This document shows, piece by piece, positions 37,568-47,591 of a DNA stretch of 64,000 nucleotides. The notes beneath the pieces were generated by a model. That model made no database searches. It worked only from the letters and a program-made list of their open reading frames with translations, and was not told the origin of the DNA. This DNA is from Mesorhizobium sp. WSM3862. Its GTDB lineage: Bacteria; Pseudomonadota; Alphaproteobacteria; Rhizobiales; Rhizobiaceae. The stretch spans positions 186,001 through 250,000 of the forward strand of contig NZ_NSGE01000002.1 of assembly GCF_002294985.1 (NCBI RefSeq). The letters are read 5' to 3'. Positions within the stretch are counted from its first letter, which is position 1. The number at the start of each line of letters is the position of its first letter. A program made the translations under genes and the position numbers.

Positions 37568-37986
37568 GTCAACCACCGAGTGTGAGGGAGGCCAAGGCGC
37601 CGAAGCGAAAGTCGACGCACATGCGGTTTGCCTTCTTGTAGGTCAGGGTTTCTTAGCCGTCGCCGGCGTAGCGGGCCTCAGCGGCTTCCCGCCCTCGAAG
37701 AAGGCCACGGTGAGGGCCCAAGGAGCCTCGAGATCTGCGTCCGATTAGCGGACGGCTGCACAGGCGACGCGCAGATTGGCGAAGCGGCGGGGAAGCAAAA
37801 GTTTCTCAAGAGTGGTGCAGAAGCCCGGCCTCGTTAACGCCCGCGAGCACCCCTCAGGAGCGGCAGCCAAGGAGCAGCCGTCGGTCGGCGGTCGACTAAA
37901 ACGATCGGTCGTGTGGAGTTGGCCGACACCTGTGAACAAGCCGTGTGCGACATTGCAATAATCCATCTAGTGGCTCAACTGCCCAC
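37568..37986. other. Intergenic stretch, no gene seen
   Basis: About 420 bases between hemN and the next ORF. Short frames occur on both strands but none has a motif or ribosome binding site. Confidence 0.4.
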
Positions 37987-38376
37987 ATGGCCGTGAATGA
38001 ACTGGATTTGTTTGTTTTCCAAATGGCAGTGGAAAGCGTCCGCTCACTCTGCTTGAGCTTCAATGACAAAGTGGCGGAAATAGCAGCGAGGAGCCGCGGA
38101 ACCCTGCTTTTCGACGTGCGGGTCGACGATGACGCCGACATCCAGCGGATCGCAGCCATCCGATATCGAAACGACAAAATGGGTGTGGTGGCGTTGGACA
38201 GACAAGGCCTTGTTAGCCGCTACTGCGTCGTAAATGGTACCTTTTCCCGCTTCATTGTGCCGTTGGAAATTTGGACCAGCATGCCGGTGTCAATGCAGGC
38301 CAAAATCGATGTCACTCACCTTGCTAGCCTGTTCCTAGGGGCGTTGCGAAATGCGGGTCATATGCTTGGCAACTAG
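37987..38376 (+). CDS. Hypothetical protein, 129 residues
   Basis: The frame is open from 37945, but I take the ATG at 37987 (MAVNELDLFVFQMAVESV). Composition is that of a folded cytoplasmic protein with mixed helices and strands. A central RDDDADIQRI-like acidic stretch (VRVDDDADIQRIAAIRYRND) is followed by MGVVALDRQGLVSRYCVVNG. There is no signal peptide or membrane segment. I recognise no family. Base composition is close to average for the window and it sits alone. Confidence 0.5.
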   Translation: MAVNELDLFVFQMAVESVRSLCLSFNDKVAEIAARSRGTLLFDVRVDDDADIQRIAAIRYRNDKMGVVALDRQGLVSRYCVVNGTFSRFIVPLEIWTSMPVSMQAKIDVTHLASLFLGALRNAGHMLGN

Positions 38377-38951
38377 CGCTTGGCGGAACGCATCTGTGGA
38401 TTTTTTACATCCGCCTGGGCGTTTGAACCGGTGGCCCATCGAGATTCTGCAGCGCGCGGATTTGCCGTGGCCGGGGATTGATAGCTGCCTCTGCCCGATA
38501 GCATCGCCGGCGAAGCTTGCCACACAATGAATGTCGCCAATTCGGCGTCCGAGAAGACCGCCCAAGATATCCTCAGCGCCCAATATGTCCCAGCTCGCCT
38601 GAGAAATTCCCATGGCGGCCAGGCCCATCTCGCGATCCGATCTCGATAGTCTTGTTGTACCTCAGATCGGACTCGATGTTCAGGATTTCCTCAGCGGCTT
38701 GCCCGCACGCTACCGCCAGCTCCCCGACCAAATATCCGACGTGCTCACGAAAAGCACGAACGATACGGGCCCCCTCCGACACAGCAGTCAAGACTTGCTC
38801 GGGAATGCGCGAAAATGGATACACACCTTGAAGGAGAGCAACGGCGCGCCAAACAGCCTCTCATCGCACCAAGTCGTACATAGGGTGCATTCCTGTTCCG
38901 GCCGCCCCGGGCGATGCTCGATCCACCTCTCCAGAACAGCGGAGCAATCCA
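38377..38951. other. Unassigned region with a protein-like minus frame
   Basis: On the minus strand two adjoining frames look coding but are broken. One reads VSEGARIVRAFREHVGYLVG then ELAVACGQAAEEILNIESDL (about 38650-38810). The other reads AAMGISQASWDILGAEDILG then GLLGRRIGDIHCVASFAGDA (about 38480-38620). I cannot name the family. They end against the start of traG, so a boundary lies here. Confidence 0.35.
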
Positions 38952-40982
38952 GTGTCGCCCACAAAGCTTCTGATTGGGCAGATCGCCATTGTGTTCGCCA
39001 TCGTTCTCCTCGGCGTGTGGGCTGCCACGCAATGGTGCGCTCATATGCTGGCCTTTCAGGAACAACTCGGCGCGCCATGGTTTGTCGCGGCTGGCTGGCC
39101 GATCTACGAGCCGTGGAAACTGTTGGAATGGTGGTTCCAATTCGATGCCTATGCGCCCGAGGTATTCGACAAGGCCGGCATGCTTGCGGGCACCAGTGGA
39201 TTGATGGGCTTTGCCGCTGCGATCGCTGGTTCCCTCTGGCGCGCGCGCCAGCGTGGGTTGGTCACTACCTATGGCTCCTCTCGATGGGCGGCGACGCGGG
39301 AGATCGAGAAAGCAGGGCTGTTTCAGCCGGCAGGCGTCTTCCTTGGCAAACTGAAGGATCGGTATCTGCGTCATGACGGGCCGGAGCACGTCATGGCGTT
39401 TGCGCCGACACGTTCGGGCAAGGGCGTCGGCCTGGTTGTCCCAACTCTACTCTCCTGGTCCGGCTCGGCCGTCATTCACGACATCAAAGGCGAGAACTGG
39501 CAGCTGACCTCCGGCTGGCGATCGAAGTTCTCCTATTGCCTATTGTTCAATCCGACTGATCCGCGATCGGCCCGCTACAACCCGCTCTTGGAAGTGCGCA
39601 AAGGTCCGAATGAGGTCCGCGACGTTCAGAACATCGCCGACATCTTGGTCGATCCTGAGGGCGCGCTGGAGCGGCGTAATCATTGGGAGAAGACCAGCCA
39701 TTCACTCTTGGTCGGCGCCATCCTGCACGTCCTCTATGCCGAGGAGGAAAAGACACTTGCTCAGGTCGCCACATTCTTGTCGGACCCGCAGCGCTCATTT
39801 GTTGCAACGCTACAGCGGATGATGACGACCAACCATCTGGGCGCGGCGGAGAGGCCTCAAGTACACCCCGTTGTGGCTTCTGCGGCGCGCGAGGTGCTGA
39901 ACAAGTCGGAGAACGAGCGTTCAGGCGTCCTCTCGACCGCCATGTCTTTTCTCGGGCTCTACCATGATCCCACCGTGGCTGCGGCCACTTCGTCTTGTGA
40001 CTGGCGGATTGCCGACCTGATGGATGCCGCGCGACCGACATCGCTCTATCTCGTCGTGCCGCCATCTGACATTTCGCGCACCAAGCCTTTGGTGCGACTG
40101 ATCCTGAACCAGATCGGCAGGCGGCTCACGGAGCGCCTCGAGGGTGACCCAAAGAAGAGTCGCAAGCATCAACTGCTCATGATGCTGGATGAGTTTCCGG
40201 CGCTCGGTCGCCTCGACTTCTTTGAGACCGCGCTCGCCTTTATGGCCGGTTACGGAATTCGTGCCTACTTGATCGCGCAATCGTTGAACCAGATCTCCAA
40301 AGCGTATGGCGAGAACAACGCCATTCTGGACAATTGCCATGTGCGAATTGCCTTTTCCTCCAACGATGAGCGCACGGCCAAGCGAATCTCGGACGCGCTT
40401 GGCACGGCCACGGAATTGAGATCGATGCGCAACTATGCGGGCCACCGGCTGGCGCCCTGGCTCTCGCATGTCATGGTGAGCCGCCAGGAAACCGCCCGCC
40501 CGCTGCTGACACCTGGCGAGGTGATGCAATTGCCGCCCTCGGACGAACTGGTGCTGGTTTCGGGACTGCCCCCCATCCGCGCCAAAAAGCTGCGCTACTA
40601 CGAGGATCAGAATTTCACCGAACGTGTGCTGCCTGCGCCGGTGCTGCATGACTGTCTTTACGCAGACTGCCCTGCGCCGCGCCAAGACGACTGGACTGGC
40701 CAAATACGCGGCGTCGACCGTCGTCTTGCCTCCGGCGACGAAAGCGCTGGCGCCGCGCTTGCGGATGAGGGAGGCGTTCAGCAGCAGCGCCATCCTGGCC
40801 TGCCCGAAGAACATACCGCCGTCACCCAGGAACCGGACCAGGACGATCCGACCCGACCCGCGGACGATGATAGCGAGGCGATGGCCGACAAGCGCGTCAT
40901 GGACCGGATCTCCACCGTCGCGCGTGCCTATGGCATCAACGAGGGAAGGGGCGATGACAAGGATATCGTCCCCGGCTTCTGA
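38952..40982 (+). CDS. traG: TraG/VirD4-type coupling protein
   Basis: A 676-residue type IV coupling protein that brings the relaxosome to the conjugation channel. There are two N-terminal membrane segments within the first 95 residues. Walker A is in FAPTRSGKGVGLVVPTLLSW near residue 150-170, Walker B in LLMMLDEFPALGR near 410, and AQSLNQISKAYG is conserved downstream. The start is GTG at 38952. The C-terminal 120 residues are acidic and variable, probably the substrate-recognition tail. It begins the transfer cluster, with a CopG-like gene and trbBCDEJLFGI following in the same direction. Confidence 0.93.
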   Translation: MSPTKLLIGQIAIVFAIVLLGVWAATQWCAHMLAFQEQLGAPWFVAAGWPIYEPWKLLEWWFQFDAYAPEVFDKAGMLAGTSGLMGFAAAIAGSLWRARQRGLVTTYGSSRWAATREIEKAGLFQPAGVFLGKLKDRYLRHDGPEHVMAFAPTRSGKGVGLVVPTLLSWSGSAVIHDIKGENWQLTSGWRSKFSYCLLFNPTDPRSARYNPLLEVRKGPNEVRDVQNIADILVDPEGALERRNHWEKTSHSLLVGAILHVLYAEEEKTLAQVATFLSDPQRSFVATLQRMMTTNHLGAAERPQVHPVVASAAREVLNKSENERSGVLSTAMSFLGLYHDPTVAAATSSCDWRIADLMDAARPTSLYLVVPPSDISRTKPLVRLILNQIGRRLTERLEGDPKKSRKHQLLMMLDEFPALGRLDFFETALAFMAGYGIRAYLIAQSLNQISKAYGENNAILDNCHVRIAFSSNDERTAKRISDALGTATELRSMRNYAGHRLAPWLSHVMVSRQETARPLLTPGEVMQLPPSDELVLVSGLPPIRAKKLRYYEDQNFTERVLPAPVLHDCLYADCPAPRQDDWTGQIRGVDRRLASGDESAGAALADEGGVQQQRHPGLPEEHTAVTQEPDQDDPTRPADDDSEAMADKRVMDRISTVARAYGINEGRGDDKDIVPGF

Positions 40983-41098
40983 ACGCCGGCGCGTGGCCGG
41001 CGTACTTCAGCGTAGATAACGGCCATAAGCGATTTCGGGGCTTTGCCCGATGCTTGTTCCCGTCGCCGGCGCAATGCCGGCCCGTCGGAACGAGCCGC

Positions 41099-41512
41099 AT
41101 GAAGACCCACCGCATTCGTCACCAGTTTCTGCTCGAACCCGAATTGAGCGAGAGGCTGGAGAACCTCAGTCGCGATCCCTCGACGACCAAATCAGCCATT
41201 GTGGCGAAGGCAGTTGAGGCTTTCATCGAGCGGCGTGGCGAGAACGAGCTCGACCGGCGCTACGGTGTGCGGTTCGATCGTCTTTCACGCGACCTCGTTC
41301 AAGTCCGGCGCGATGCCGAGATGATCCTGGAGAGCCTGGCGCTCTTCATTCGCTTTTCGATCACGCTTCACGCCCACACGCCGGTCCCAGACAAGGCGAC
41401 GCAGGCCATTGCCCAGGCCCGTTTCGACAAATTCGTCGAGCAGGTCGGTCGCCAGATCGCTTCCGGGAAACGGTCGCTCGGCAAGGAGAATGGCAGGGGA
41501 GGGGAAGGATGA
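41099..41512 (+). CDS. CopG/ribbon-helix-helix family protein
   Basis: A 137-residue protein starting at the ATG at 41099 (MKTHRIRHQFLLEPELSERL). The first 45 residues have the ribbon-helix-helix pattern: a short basic strand, then ELSERLENLSRDPSTTKSAI and VAKAVEAFIERRG. The rest is helical and probably mediates oligomerisation. It lies between traG and trbB, with its stop overlapping the trbB start by four bases. That is the usual place for this gene in rhizobial and IncP-like islands, where it probably regulates the operon. Confidence 0.8.
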   Translation: MKTHRIRHQFLLEPELSERLENLSRDPSTTKSAIVAKAVEAFIERRGENELDRRYGVRFDRLSRDLVQVRRDAEMILESLALFIRFSITLHAHTPVPDKATQAIAQARFDKFVEQVGRQIASGKRSLGKENGRGGEG

Positions 41513-42477
41513 GCTCTCATCCGGAGGCCGACCATCGTCGCCGCGCGATGCTGCGCACCGCCATGGGCCCTGCGATCACCGAAGCGCTCTCCGATTCATT
41601 GGTTATCGAGGTGATGGTCAATCCGGACGGCGCGCTGCGGCTCGACCGTCTAGGAGAAGGTCGGATCGATACCGGCGTCCTCATGCACCCGTCCGAGGCG
41701 GAACGCATCATCCGACTGGTTGCCTCCCATGTGCGCGCAGAGGCACATGCCGACAATCCGATCGTCAGCGCCGAGTTGCCGTCGGGCGAACGCTTCGAGG
41801 GTCTTTTGCCGCCCGTGGTGCTGGCGCCGTGCTTTGCGATCCGCAAGCCGGCAGCAAAGCTCTACACGCTGGCCAACTATGTCGCCGACCGCATCATGCT
41901 GCCGCCGCAGGCGGATGCTCTGAAGAAGGCGGTGCGCGAGCGGCGCAACATTTTAGTCGCCGGCGGCACGTCGTCGGGCAAGACCACGCTGGCCAATGCG
42001 CTTTTGGCGGAAGTCGCCGAATGCGACGAGCGAGTCATCCTGATCGAGGATACGCGCGAACTGCAATGCGCAGCAAAGGACTGCGTTGCCTTGAGAACGA
42101 GGCGTGGTTCGGTAACGATCGCCGATCTCGTGCGCTCGACGCTCCGGCTCAGACCCGACCGCATCATTGTCGGCGAAGTGAGGGGCGCGGAAGCGCTCGA
42201 CATGCTCAAGGCATGGAACACGGGCCACCCCGGCGGCATCGCCACGGTTCACGCCAATTCGGCGCGCTCCGCTCTCTACCGTATCGAGCAACTCGCTCAG
42301 GAGGCCGTCGTCACCGTTCCCCGACGCCTCATTTCCGATGCGATCGATCTGATCGTCTTCATCGCCGGGCGCGGATCCTCCCGCCGCATCGACGCGATCG
42401 CCGAGGTCACTGGTCTCGACGGCAGCGGCGACTACGCCGTCACCCAACTCACGCTTCCGCAACTCCAGCAGTTTTGA
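41509..42477 (+). CDS. trbB: TrbB, conjugal transfer ATPase (VirB11-like)
   Basis: A 322-residue hexameric secretion ATPase at the cytoplasmic base of the channel. It has the N-terminal domain VIEVMVNPDGALRLDRLG, then Walker A VAGGTSSGKTTLANALL near 155-171. The Asp box ILIEDTRELQ, Walker B-type RPDRIIVGEVRGAEALDMLK and the His box GHPGGIATVHANSA follow. It overlaps the CopG-like gene by four bases and is 11 bases before trbC. Confidence 0.95.
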   Translation: MSSHPEADHRRRAMLRTAMGPAITEALSDSLVIEVMVNPDGALRLDRLGEGRIDTGVLMHPSEAERIIRLVASHVRAEAHADNPIVSAELPSGERFEGLLPPVVLAPCFAIRKPAAKLYTLANYVADRIMLPPQADALKKAVRERRNILVAGGTSSGKTTLANALLAEVAECDERVILIEDTRELQCAAKDCVALRTRRGSVTIADLVRSTLRLRPDRIIVGEVRGAEALDMLKAWNTGHPGGIATVHANSARSALYRIEQLAQEAVVTVPRRLISDAIDLIVFIAGRGSSRRIDAIAEVTGLDGSGDYAVTQLTLPQLQQF

Positions 42478-42488
42478 GAGGTCACTTC

Positions 42489-42797
42489 ATGCGCAAGAAG
42501 CTTCGCTTTCTTTCGTCCACCGCGCTCGCGCTTCTTATCACGGCCCCCGCTTACGCGGCAGGCTCCGGCATGCCTTGGGAACAGCCGCTGCAACAGATCC
42601 TGGAGTCAGTCCAGGGACCGGTCGCCAAGATTGTCGCGGTGATCATCATCATCACCACCGGTCTGACACTTGCCTTTGGCGACACGGCAGGCGGTTTCCG
42701 CAGGTTGATCCAGATCGTCTTCGGCCTGTCGATCGCCTTCGCGGCATCGAGCTTCTTCCTTTCCTTCTTCTCCTTCGGTGGTGGGGCGCTCGTCTGA
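42489..42797 (+). CDS. trbC: TrbC, pilin-like protein (VirB2 family)
   Basis: A 102-residue prepilin. A signal sequence ends in ITAPAYA and is followed by two hydrophobic helices, around IVAVIIIITTGLTLAFG and IVFGLSIAFAASSFFLSFF. In related systems the mature piece is cyclised into the conjugative pilus subunit. The stop overlaps the trbD start (TGATG). Confidence 0.9.
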   Translation: MRKKLRFLSSTALALLITAPAYAAGSGMPWEQPLQQILESVQGPVAKIVAVIIIITTGLTLAFGDTAGGFRRLIQIVFGLSIAFAASSFFLSFFSFGGGALV

Positions 42798-43069
42798 TGG
42801 CCACTGGAGAGCAGCATATCGAAGGCTTCGAGGTGCCGCTTCACCGGGCATTGACCGAGCCGATCCTCCTGGGTGGTGCGCCGCGAGCGGTGGCAATCCT
42901 CAATGGCACAGTTGCCGCAGCCATCGGGCTCGGCCTTCAGCAATGGATAGCCGGGCTGGTGCTCTGGATTGCCGGCCACACGCTGGCGGTCTTTGCCGCC
43001 CGCCGCGATCCGGACTTTGCCAGCGTGCTTGTCTGCCACCTTCGGCTGAGGGGGTGGCTGGCATGCTGA
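42797..43069 (+). CDS. trbD: TrbD (VirB3-like inner-membrane protein)
   Basis: A 90-residue protein beginning EGFEVPLHRALTEPILLGGA, the family's conserved N-terminus, followed by two membrane segments. It anchors the TrbE ATPase at the inner membrane. It shares TGATG with trbC, and its end overlaps trbE by seven bases. Confidence 0.92.
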   Translation: MATGEQHIEGFEVPLHRALTEPILLGGAPRAVAILNGTVAAAIGLGLQQWIAGLVLWIAGHTLAVFAARRDPDFASVLVCHLRLRGWLAC

Positions 43070-45513
43070 ACCTTTCGGAATATCGCGGGAAGGCCGACCG
43101 GCTTGCCGACCATCTGCCCTGGGTCGCACTCGTCGCGCCGGGCATCGTGCTCAACAAGGACGGCAGCTTTCAGCGGACGCTGCGGTTCCGCGGCCCCGAT
43201 CTCGAAAGCGCGACGGAAGCCGAACTCGTTGGCATTTGCGCGCGGGCAAACAATGCGCTGAGGCGACTTGGTTCCGGCTGGGCATTGTTCTTCGAGGCCG
43301 AACGCGTCGAAGCGCTGGGCTATCCGCAATCGCGTTTTCCCGACGCGGCGTCGTGGCTGGTCGACGAAGAACGCCGCGCGGCCTTTGAGGGCAAGGTGGC
43401 GCATTTCGAAAGCCGCTATCACCTGACCTTGCTGTTCATGCCATCGCCAGACAGCCAGGCGCGGGCGGAAAGCGCGCTCGTCGACTCGCATCATTCCGAA
43501 GGCGAACGAGACTGGCGCCAGGAGATGGCGCGGTTCCGTGATGAAACCGCGCGTGTGCTGGACCTTCTGTCCGGCTTCATGCCCGAAGTGCGCGCGCTCG
43601 AGGATGCCGAGACGCTAACCTACCTGCACGGCACAATCGCGACCCGCCGCCATCCGGTCGCAGTGCCGGAAACGCCGATGTATCTAGACGGCTTCCTGGT
43701 CGATGTGCCGCTTACCGGCGGCCTGGAACCGATGCTGGGCGATCAGCATCTGCGTACCCTCACCGTCCTCGGCTTCCCGAACCTCACCCGGCCCGGGATC
43801 CTCGACGCCCTCAATAATCAGGATTTTGCCTATCGCTGGGTGACGCGGTTCATTCCGCTCGACAAGACTGCCGCCACGAAGACGCTGACACGATTGCGGC
43901 GGCAGTGGTTTGCCAAGCGCAAGTCAATCTCGGCCATCTTGCGCGAGGTTGTGACCAACGAGCCGGTCCCGCTGGTCGACAGCGATGCCGACAACAAGGC
44001 GCTCGACGCCGACGAAGCCCTTCAGGCGTTGGGTGGGGACCACGTCGGCTTCGGCTATCTGACCACTACCGTGACGGTGTGGGACGAGGACCGCCAAGCC
44101 GCCGCGGAGAAACTCCGCGCGGTCGAGCGCGTCGTCAACGGACTCGGCTTCACCACCATCCGCGAAAGCGTCAATGCGGTCGAGGCCTGGCTCGGCTCGT
44201 TGCCCGGTCATGTCTACGCCAATATTCGCCAGCCGCTCGTTCACACCCTGAACCTTGCCCACCTCATGCCGCTGTCGTCGGTGTGGGCCGGCCCGGCGAC
44301 GAACGAGCATGTCGCGAAAGTCACCCAGACCGACGCCCCGCCGCTTCTCTTCGCCGAGACGAGCGGGTCAACTCCATTCCGGCTTTCCACCCATGTCGAC
44401 GATGTCGGTCACATGCTGATCGTTGGTCCGACCGGCGCCGGCAAGTCGGTGCTGCTTGCGCTGGTAGCTCTGCAGTTCCGACGCTATGCCGGCGCGCAGG
44501 TCTATGTCTTCGACAAAGGCAATTCCGCTCGTGCCGCAACGCTCGCCATGGGTGGAGAACACCACGCATTGGGGGCGGACGGTTCTCTTGCCTTCCAGCC
44601 GCTTCGCAATATCGGCGACCAGGCCACGCGCAGCTGGGCCGCCGAATGGATCGCCGGCCTCATTGCTCATGAGAACGTAACTCTCACGCCCGAAGTGAAG
44701 GAGGCGGTCTGGTCGGCTCTCAGCAGCCTTGCCACTGCGCCAGCGCAAGAACGCACACTGACGGGGTTATCGGTCCTGCTTCAGTCCAATGCGCTGAAGT
44801 CTGCCTTGATGCCCTACACACTCGATGGTCCCTACGGCCGGCTGCTCGATGCCGATGATGATCGGCTGGCCTTGTCCGATGTGCAGTGTTTCGAGACCGA
44901 GCAACTGATGCACAGCCAAGGCGCTGTCACGACGCCGGTGCTCACCTATCTCTTCCATCGTCTTGAGGAGCGGTTCGACGGACGGCCGACACTGCTCATG
45001 CTCGACGAGGCGTGGGTCTATCTCGACAATCCGCTCTTTGCCGCCCGCATCCGCGAATGGCTGAAGGTGCTGCGCAAGAAGAACGTCTCGGTCATCTTCG
45101 CCACGCAGTCGCTTGCCGACATCGCCGGCTCGGCAATAGCACCGGCAATCATCGAGAGCTGCCCTCAGCGCATCTTTCTTCCCAATGATCGTGCCGTGGA
45201 ACCGCAGGCTAGGGCAGCCTACGAACGCTTCGGTCTCAACGAGCGGCAGATCGAGCTTGTCGCTCGCGCCACACCGAAGCGCCAGTACTATCTGCAGTCG
45301 CGCCGCGGCAACCGGCTCTTTGAGCTCGGCCTCGGCCCGATTGCTCTCGCCCTTTGCGGTGCCTCCGATCCTGCCAGCCAGACGCTAATCGGTAGCGTGC
45401 TGTCCGAGCACGGGCAGGACGGCTTTGCCGCTCGGTTCCTGAATGCGCGCGGACTCGATTGGGCCGCCGAGCTTCTCAAGCAATTCCCTCAACCCAAGGA
45501 GCAATCGTCATGA
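43063..45513 (+). CDS. trbE: TrbE, transfer ATPase (VirB4-like)
   Basis: An 816-residue ATPase, the largest and most conserved type IV secretion component. Walker A GPTGAGKSVLLALVALQF is near residues 455-472, and Walker B in TLLMLDEAWVYLDNPLF is near 645-660. VSVIFATQSLADIAGS and an RPKRQYY-like TPKRQYYLQSRRGNRLFEL lie towards the end. The ATG at 43063 lies inside the trbD end, and its stop overlaps trbJ. The frame is intact and of normal length. Confidence 0.95.
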   Translation: MLNLSEYRGKADRLADHLPWVALVAPGIVLNKDGSFQRTLRFRGPDLESATEAELVGICARANNALRRLGSGWALFFEAERVEALGYPQSRFPDAASWLVDEERRAAFEGKVAHFESRYHLTLLFMPSPDSQARAESALVDSHHSEGERDWRQEMARFRDETARVLDLLSGFMPEVRALEDAETLTYLHGTIATRRHPVAVPETPMYLDGFLVDVPLTGGLEPMLGDQHLRTLTVLGFPNLTRPGILDALNNQDFAYRWVTRFIPLDKTAATKTLTRLRRQWFAKRKSISAILREVVTNEPVPLVDSDADNKALDADEALQALGGDHVGFGYLTTTVTVWDEDRQAAAEKLRAVERVVNGLGFTTIRESVNAVEAWLGSLPGHVYANIRQPLVHTLNLAHLMPLSSVWAGPATNEHVAKVTQTDAPPLLFAETSGSTPFRLSTHVDDVGHMLIVGPTGAGKSVLLALVALQFRRYAGAQVYVFDKGNSARAATLAMGGEHHALGADGSLAFQPLRNIGDQATRSWAAEWIAGLIAHENVTLTPEVKEAVWSALSSLATAPAQERTLTGLSVLLQSNALKSALMPYTLDGPYGRLLDADDDRLALSDVQCFETEQLMHSQGAVTTPVLTYLFHRLEERFDGRPTLLMLDEAWVYLDNPLFAARIREWLKVLRKKNVSVIFATQSLADIAGSAIAPAIIESCPQRIFLPNDRAVEPQARAAYERFGLNERQIELVARATPKRQYYLQSRRGNRLFELGLGPIALALCGASDPASQTLIGSVLSEHGQDGFAARFLNARGLDWAAELLKQFPQPKEQSS

Positions 45514-46235
45514 TGCGGCGCCGTTTTCTCTCCACCCTGATCACTATTTCTCTGATCGCCAAGCCGATGGCCGACTATGTCCAGCCGGCCTATGCACTCA
45601 TCGTGTTCGATCCCTCGAACTACGCGCAGAACGTTCTGACGGCGGCGCGCTCGTTGGAGCAGATCAACAACCAGATCCAGTCGCTGCAGAACCAGGCAAC
45701 CATGCTACAGAACATGGCACGCAATCTTCAGAGTTTGGATTTCTCCTCCGTGGGTCAGCTGACCGGCGCGCTGCATCGCATCGATGGACTGATGGACCAG
45801 GCGAGCGGCCTGAGCTTTGATCTGGACAAGCTCCAGAACCAGTGGCGCAACCAATATCCGGAAAGCTACGACGCCACCATCAAGGTCAGCAATGTGGCGA
45901 ACGCCGCGCGCGAACGCTGGCAAAGCGCCCTGCAGGCGTTCCGACAGACCATGGGTGTGCAGTCGCTGATCGTCGAGAATGTCCGAGGCGACGGTGACCT
46001 GCTTGCCGATCTCGTCAACCGCAGCCAAGGGGCGGCCGGCGCGCTTGAGGCAAGCCAGGCCACCAATCAGCTGATCGCGCTTTCGACCAAGCAGCAGATG
46101 CAGATCCAGACGCTGCTTGCGACGCAGTTTCGGGCTGAGGCTGAGGATGCCGCCCGCAAGGCGCAATCCGAGGAAGCCGCCCGCGAGACGACAAAGCGCT
46201 TCCTGGGCACCGGCACGGCCTATCCCGGCAACTGA
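45510..46235 (+). CDS. trbJ: TrbJ (VirB5-like periplasmic protein)
   Basis: A 241-residue exported protein. The signal peptide ends near VQPAYALIVFDPSNYAQN, the family hallmark. Long helices follow that are rich in Gln (INNQIQSLQNQATMLQNMAR), predicted coiled coil. It is thought to help pilus assembly or tip function. It overlaps trbE by four bases. The entry-exclusion gene trbK, often found between trbJ and trbL, is absent: only 33 bases separate them. Confidence 0.92.
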   Translation: MMRRRFLSTLITISLIAKPMADYVQPAYALIVFDPSNYAQNVLTAARSLEQINNQIQSLQNQATMLQNMARNLQSLDFSSVGQLTGALHRIDGLMDQASGLSFDLDKLQNQWRNQYPESYDATIKVSNVANAARERWQSALQAFRQTMGVQSLIVENVRGDGDLLADLVNRSQGAAGALEASQATNQLIALSTKQQMQIQTLLATQFRAEAEDAARKAQSEEAARETTKRFLGTGTAYPGN

Positions 46236-46268
46236 TCACCAGTTCTTCAATACGAGAGAGGTGGCGGC

Positions 46269-47591
46269 GTGAACGACCTCGGGGTCATTGATCGCTTCAT
46301 GGAGACTTTTATCCGCTATATCGATAGCGGGTTCGGTCTGCTTTCGGGCGACGTCGCCTTCCTCACTACGACTTTAATTGGCATCGACATCACGCTTGCC
46401 GGCCTGGCCTGGGCATTCGGCGGCGAGCCCAACATTCTAGCCCGCCTCATCCGCAAGGTTCTCTATGTCGGCGTCTTCGCCTTCATTCTGAACAATTTCA
46501 AAAACCTTGCCGACATCATCTATCGGTCCTTTGCCGGTCTCGGCATCAATGCGTCTTCCGGCAATCTGTCCGCCGACAATCTGCTGCATCCAGGCCGCAT
46601 TGCCGCGACGGGCTTCGAGGGTGCGTGGCCGCTTCTCGATCAGGCGAGCCAGTTGCTTGGTTTCCCCGAAATTTTTGGCAACGCGCTCACCATCTTCGTG
46701 CTGCTCTTGGCCTGGTTCCTGGTCATCATCGCCTTTTTCATTCTCTCGATCCAGCTCTTCATCACCATCCTGGAATTCAAACTCACCACGTTGGCAGGCT
46801 TCGTTCTCGTGCCCTTCGCGCTGTGGAACCGCTCGTCGTTTCTGGCCGAGCGCGTGCTTGGTAATGTGATCTCGTCGGGCATCAAGGTGATGGTGCTCGC
46901 CGCCATCGTCGGTATCGGGTCCACGCTCTTCGGCGAGTTCGCTTCAGCGCTGCAGGGCAAGGAGCCGGACTTGGCCGCTGCCATGTCGCAAGTGCTCGGG
47001 GCGCTGGCGCTGCTTGGGCTCGGCATTTTCGGCCCTGGGATCGCCTCGGGTCTTGTCTCCGGCGCGCCACAACTTGGCGCGGGCGCAGCACTTGGGACTA
47101 CCGCGGCAGCGGCCGGTGCATCGCTCGTTGCCGGAGGTGCGGCATTCGCCGGCGCGCGCATGGCAACTGGCGGCGGGCTTGCCGCCATCCGAGCCGGCAC
47201 GACCATTGGCTCGGCAGCTTCCTCGGCATGGCAGTTGGGACGAGCAACCTCGCCCGAGACCGGCCTGTCCGGTGTGGCTGCTGGAATGCAGGGCGTGGCG
47301 GGTGCCGCCAGCGGCGCCGCGATGCGAGTAGCACGATCTGCCGGGGGAGGGTTCGCGCGCAGCGCCGATTCCGGGCGCGAAGCCGCATGGACCGCGACCG
47401 GCGGTGCGCCGACCGCGTTAATGGCCGGAAGTCCAGCCGGTAGCGCCGCTAACGCCGCGCCCATCTGGGCGAAGCGCTTGCGTTCCGAGCAGACCGCTCG
47501 TGCTCATCGCCACGCCGCCGTACAGGCCGTCCGCGACGGTGACAGACCGGGCGGCAGCGCCAATCCCTCTCTCAGTGACAAGGACGACTAG
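46269..47591 (+). CDS. trbL: TrbL (VirB6-like membrane protein)
   Basis: A 440-residue polytopic inner-membrane protein with five to seven hydrophobic segments in the first 270 residues (FVLLLAWFLVIIAFFILSIQ is one). A glycine/alanine-rich C-terminal tail follows. The start is GTG at 46269 with GAGAGAGGTGG upstream. It forms part of the translocation channel. The stop is immediately followed by the trbF ATG. Confidence 0.93.
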   Translation: MNDLGVIDRFMETFIRYIDSGFGLLSGDVAFLTTTLIGIDITLAGLAWAFGGEPNILARLIRKVLYVGVFAFILNNFKNLADIIYRSFAGLGINASSGNLSADNLLHPGRIAATGFEGAWPLLDQASQLLGFPEIFGNALTIFVLLLAWFLVIIAFFILSIQLFITILEFKLTTLAGFVLVPFALWNRSSFLAERVLGNVISSGIKVMVLAAIVGIGSTLFGEFASALQGKEPDLAAAMSQVLGALALLGLGIFGPGIASGLVSGAPQLGAGAALGTTAAAAGASLVAGGAAFAGARMATGGGLAAIRAGTTIGSAASSAWQLGRATSPETGLSGVAAGMQGVAGAASGAAMRVARSAGGGFARSADSGREAAWTATGGAPTALMAGSPAGSAANAAPIWAKRLRSEQTARAHRHAAVQAVRDGDRPGGSANPSLSDKDD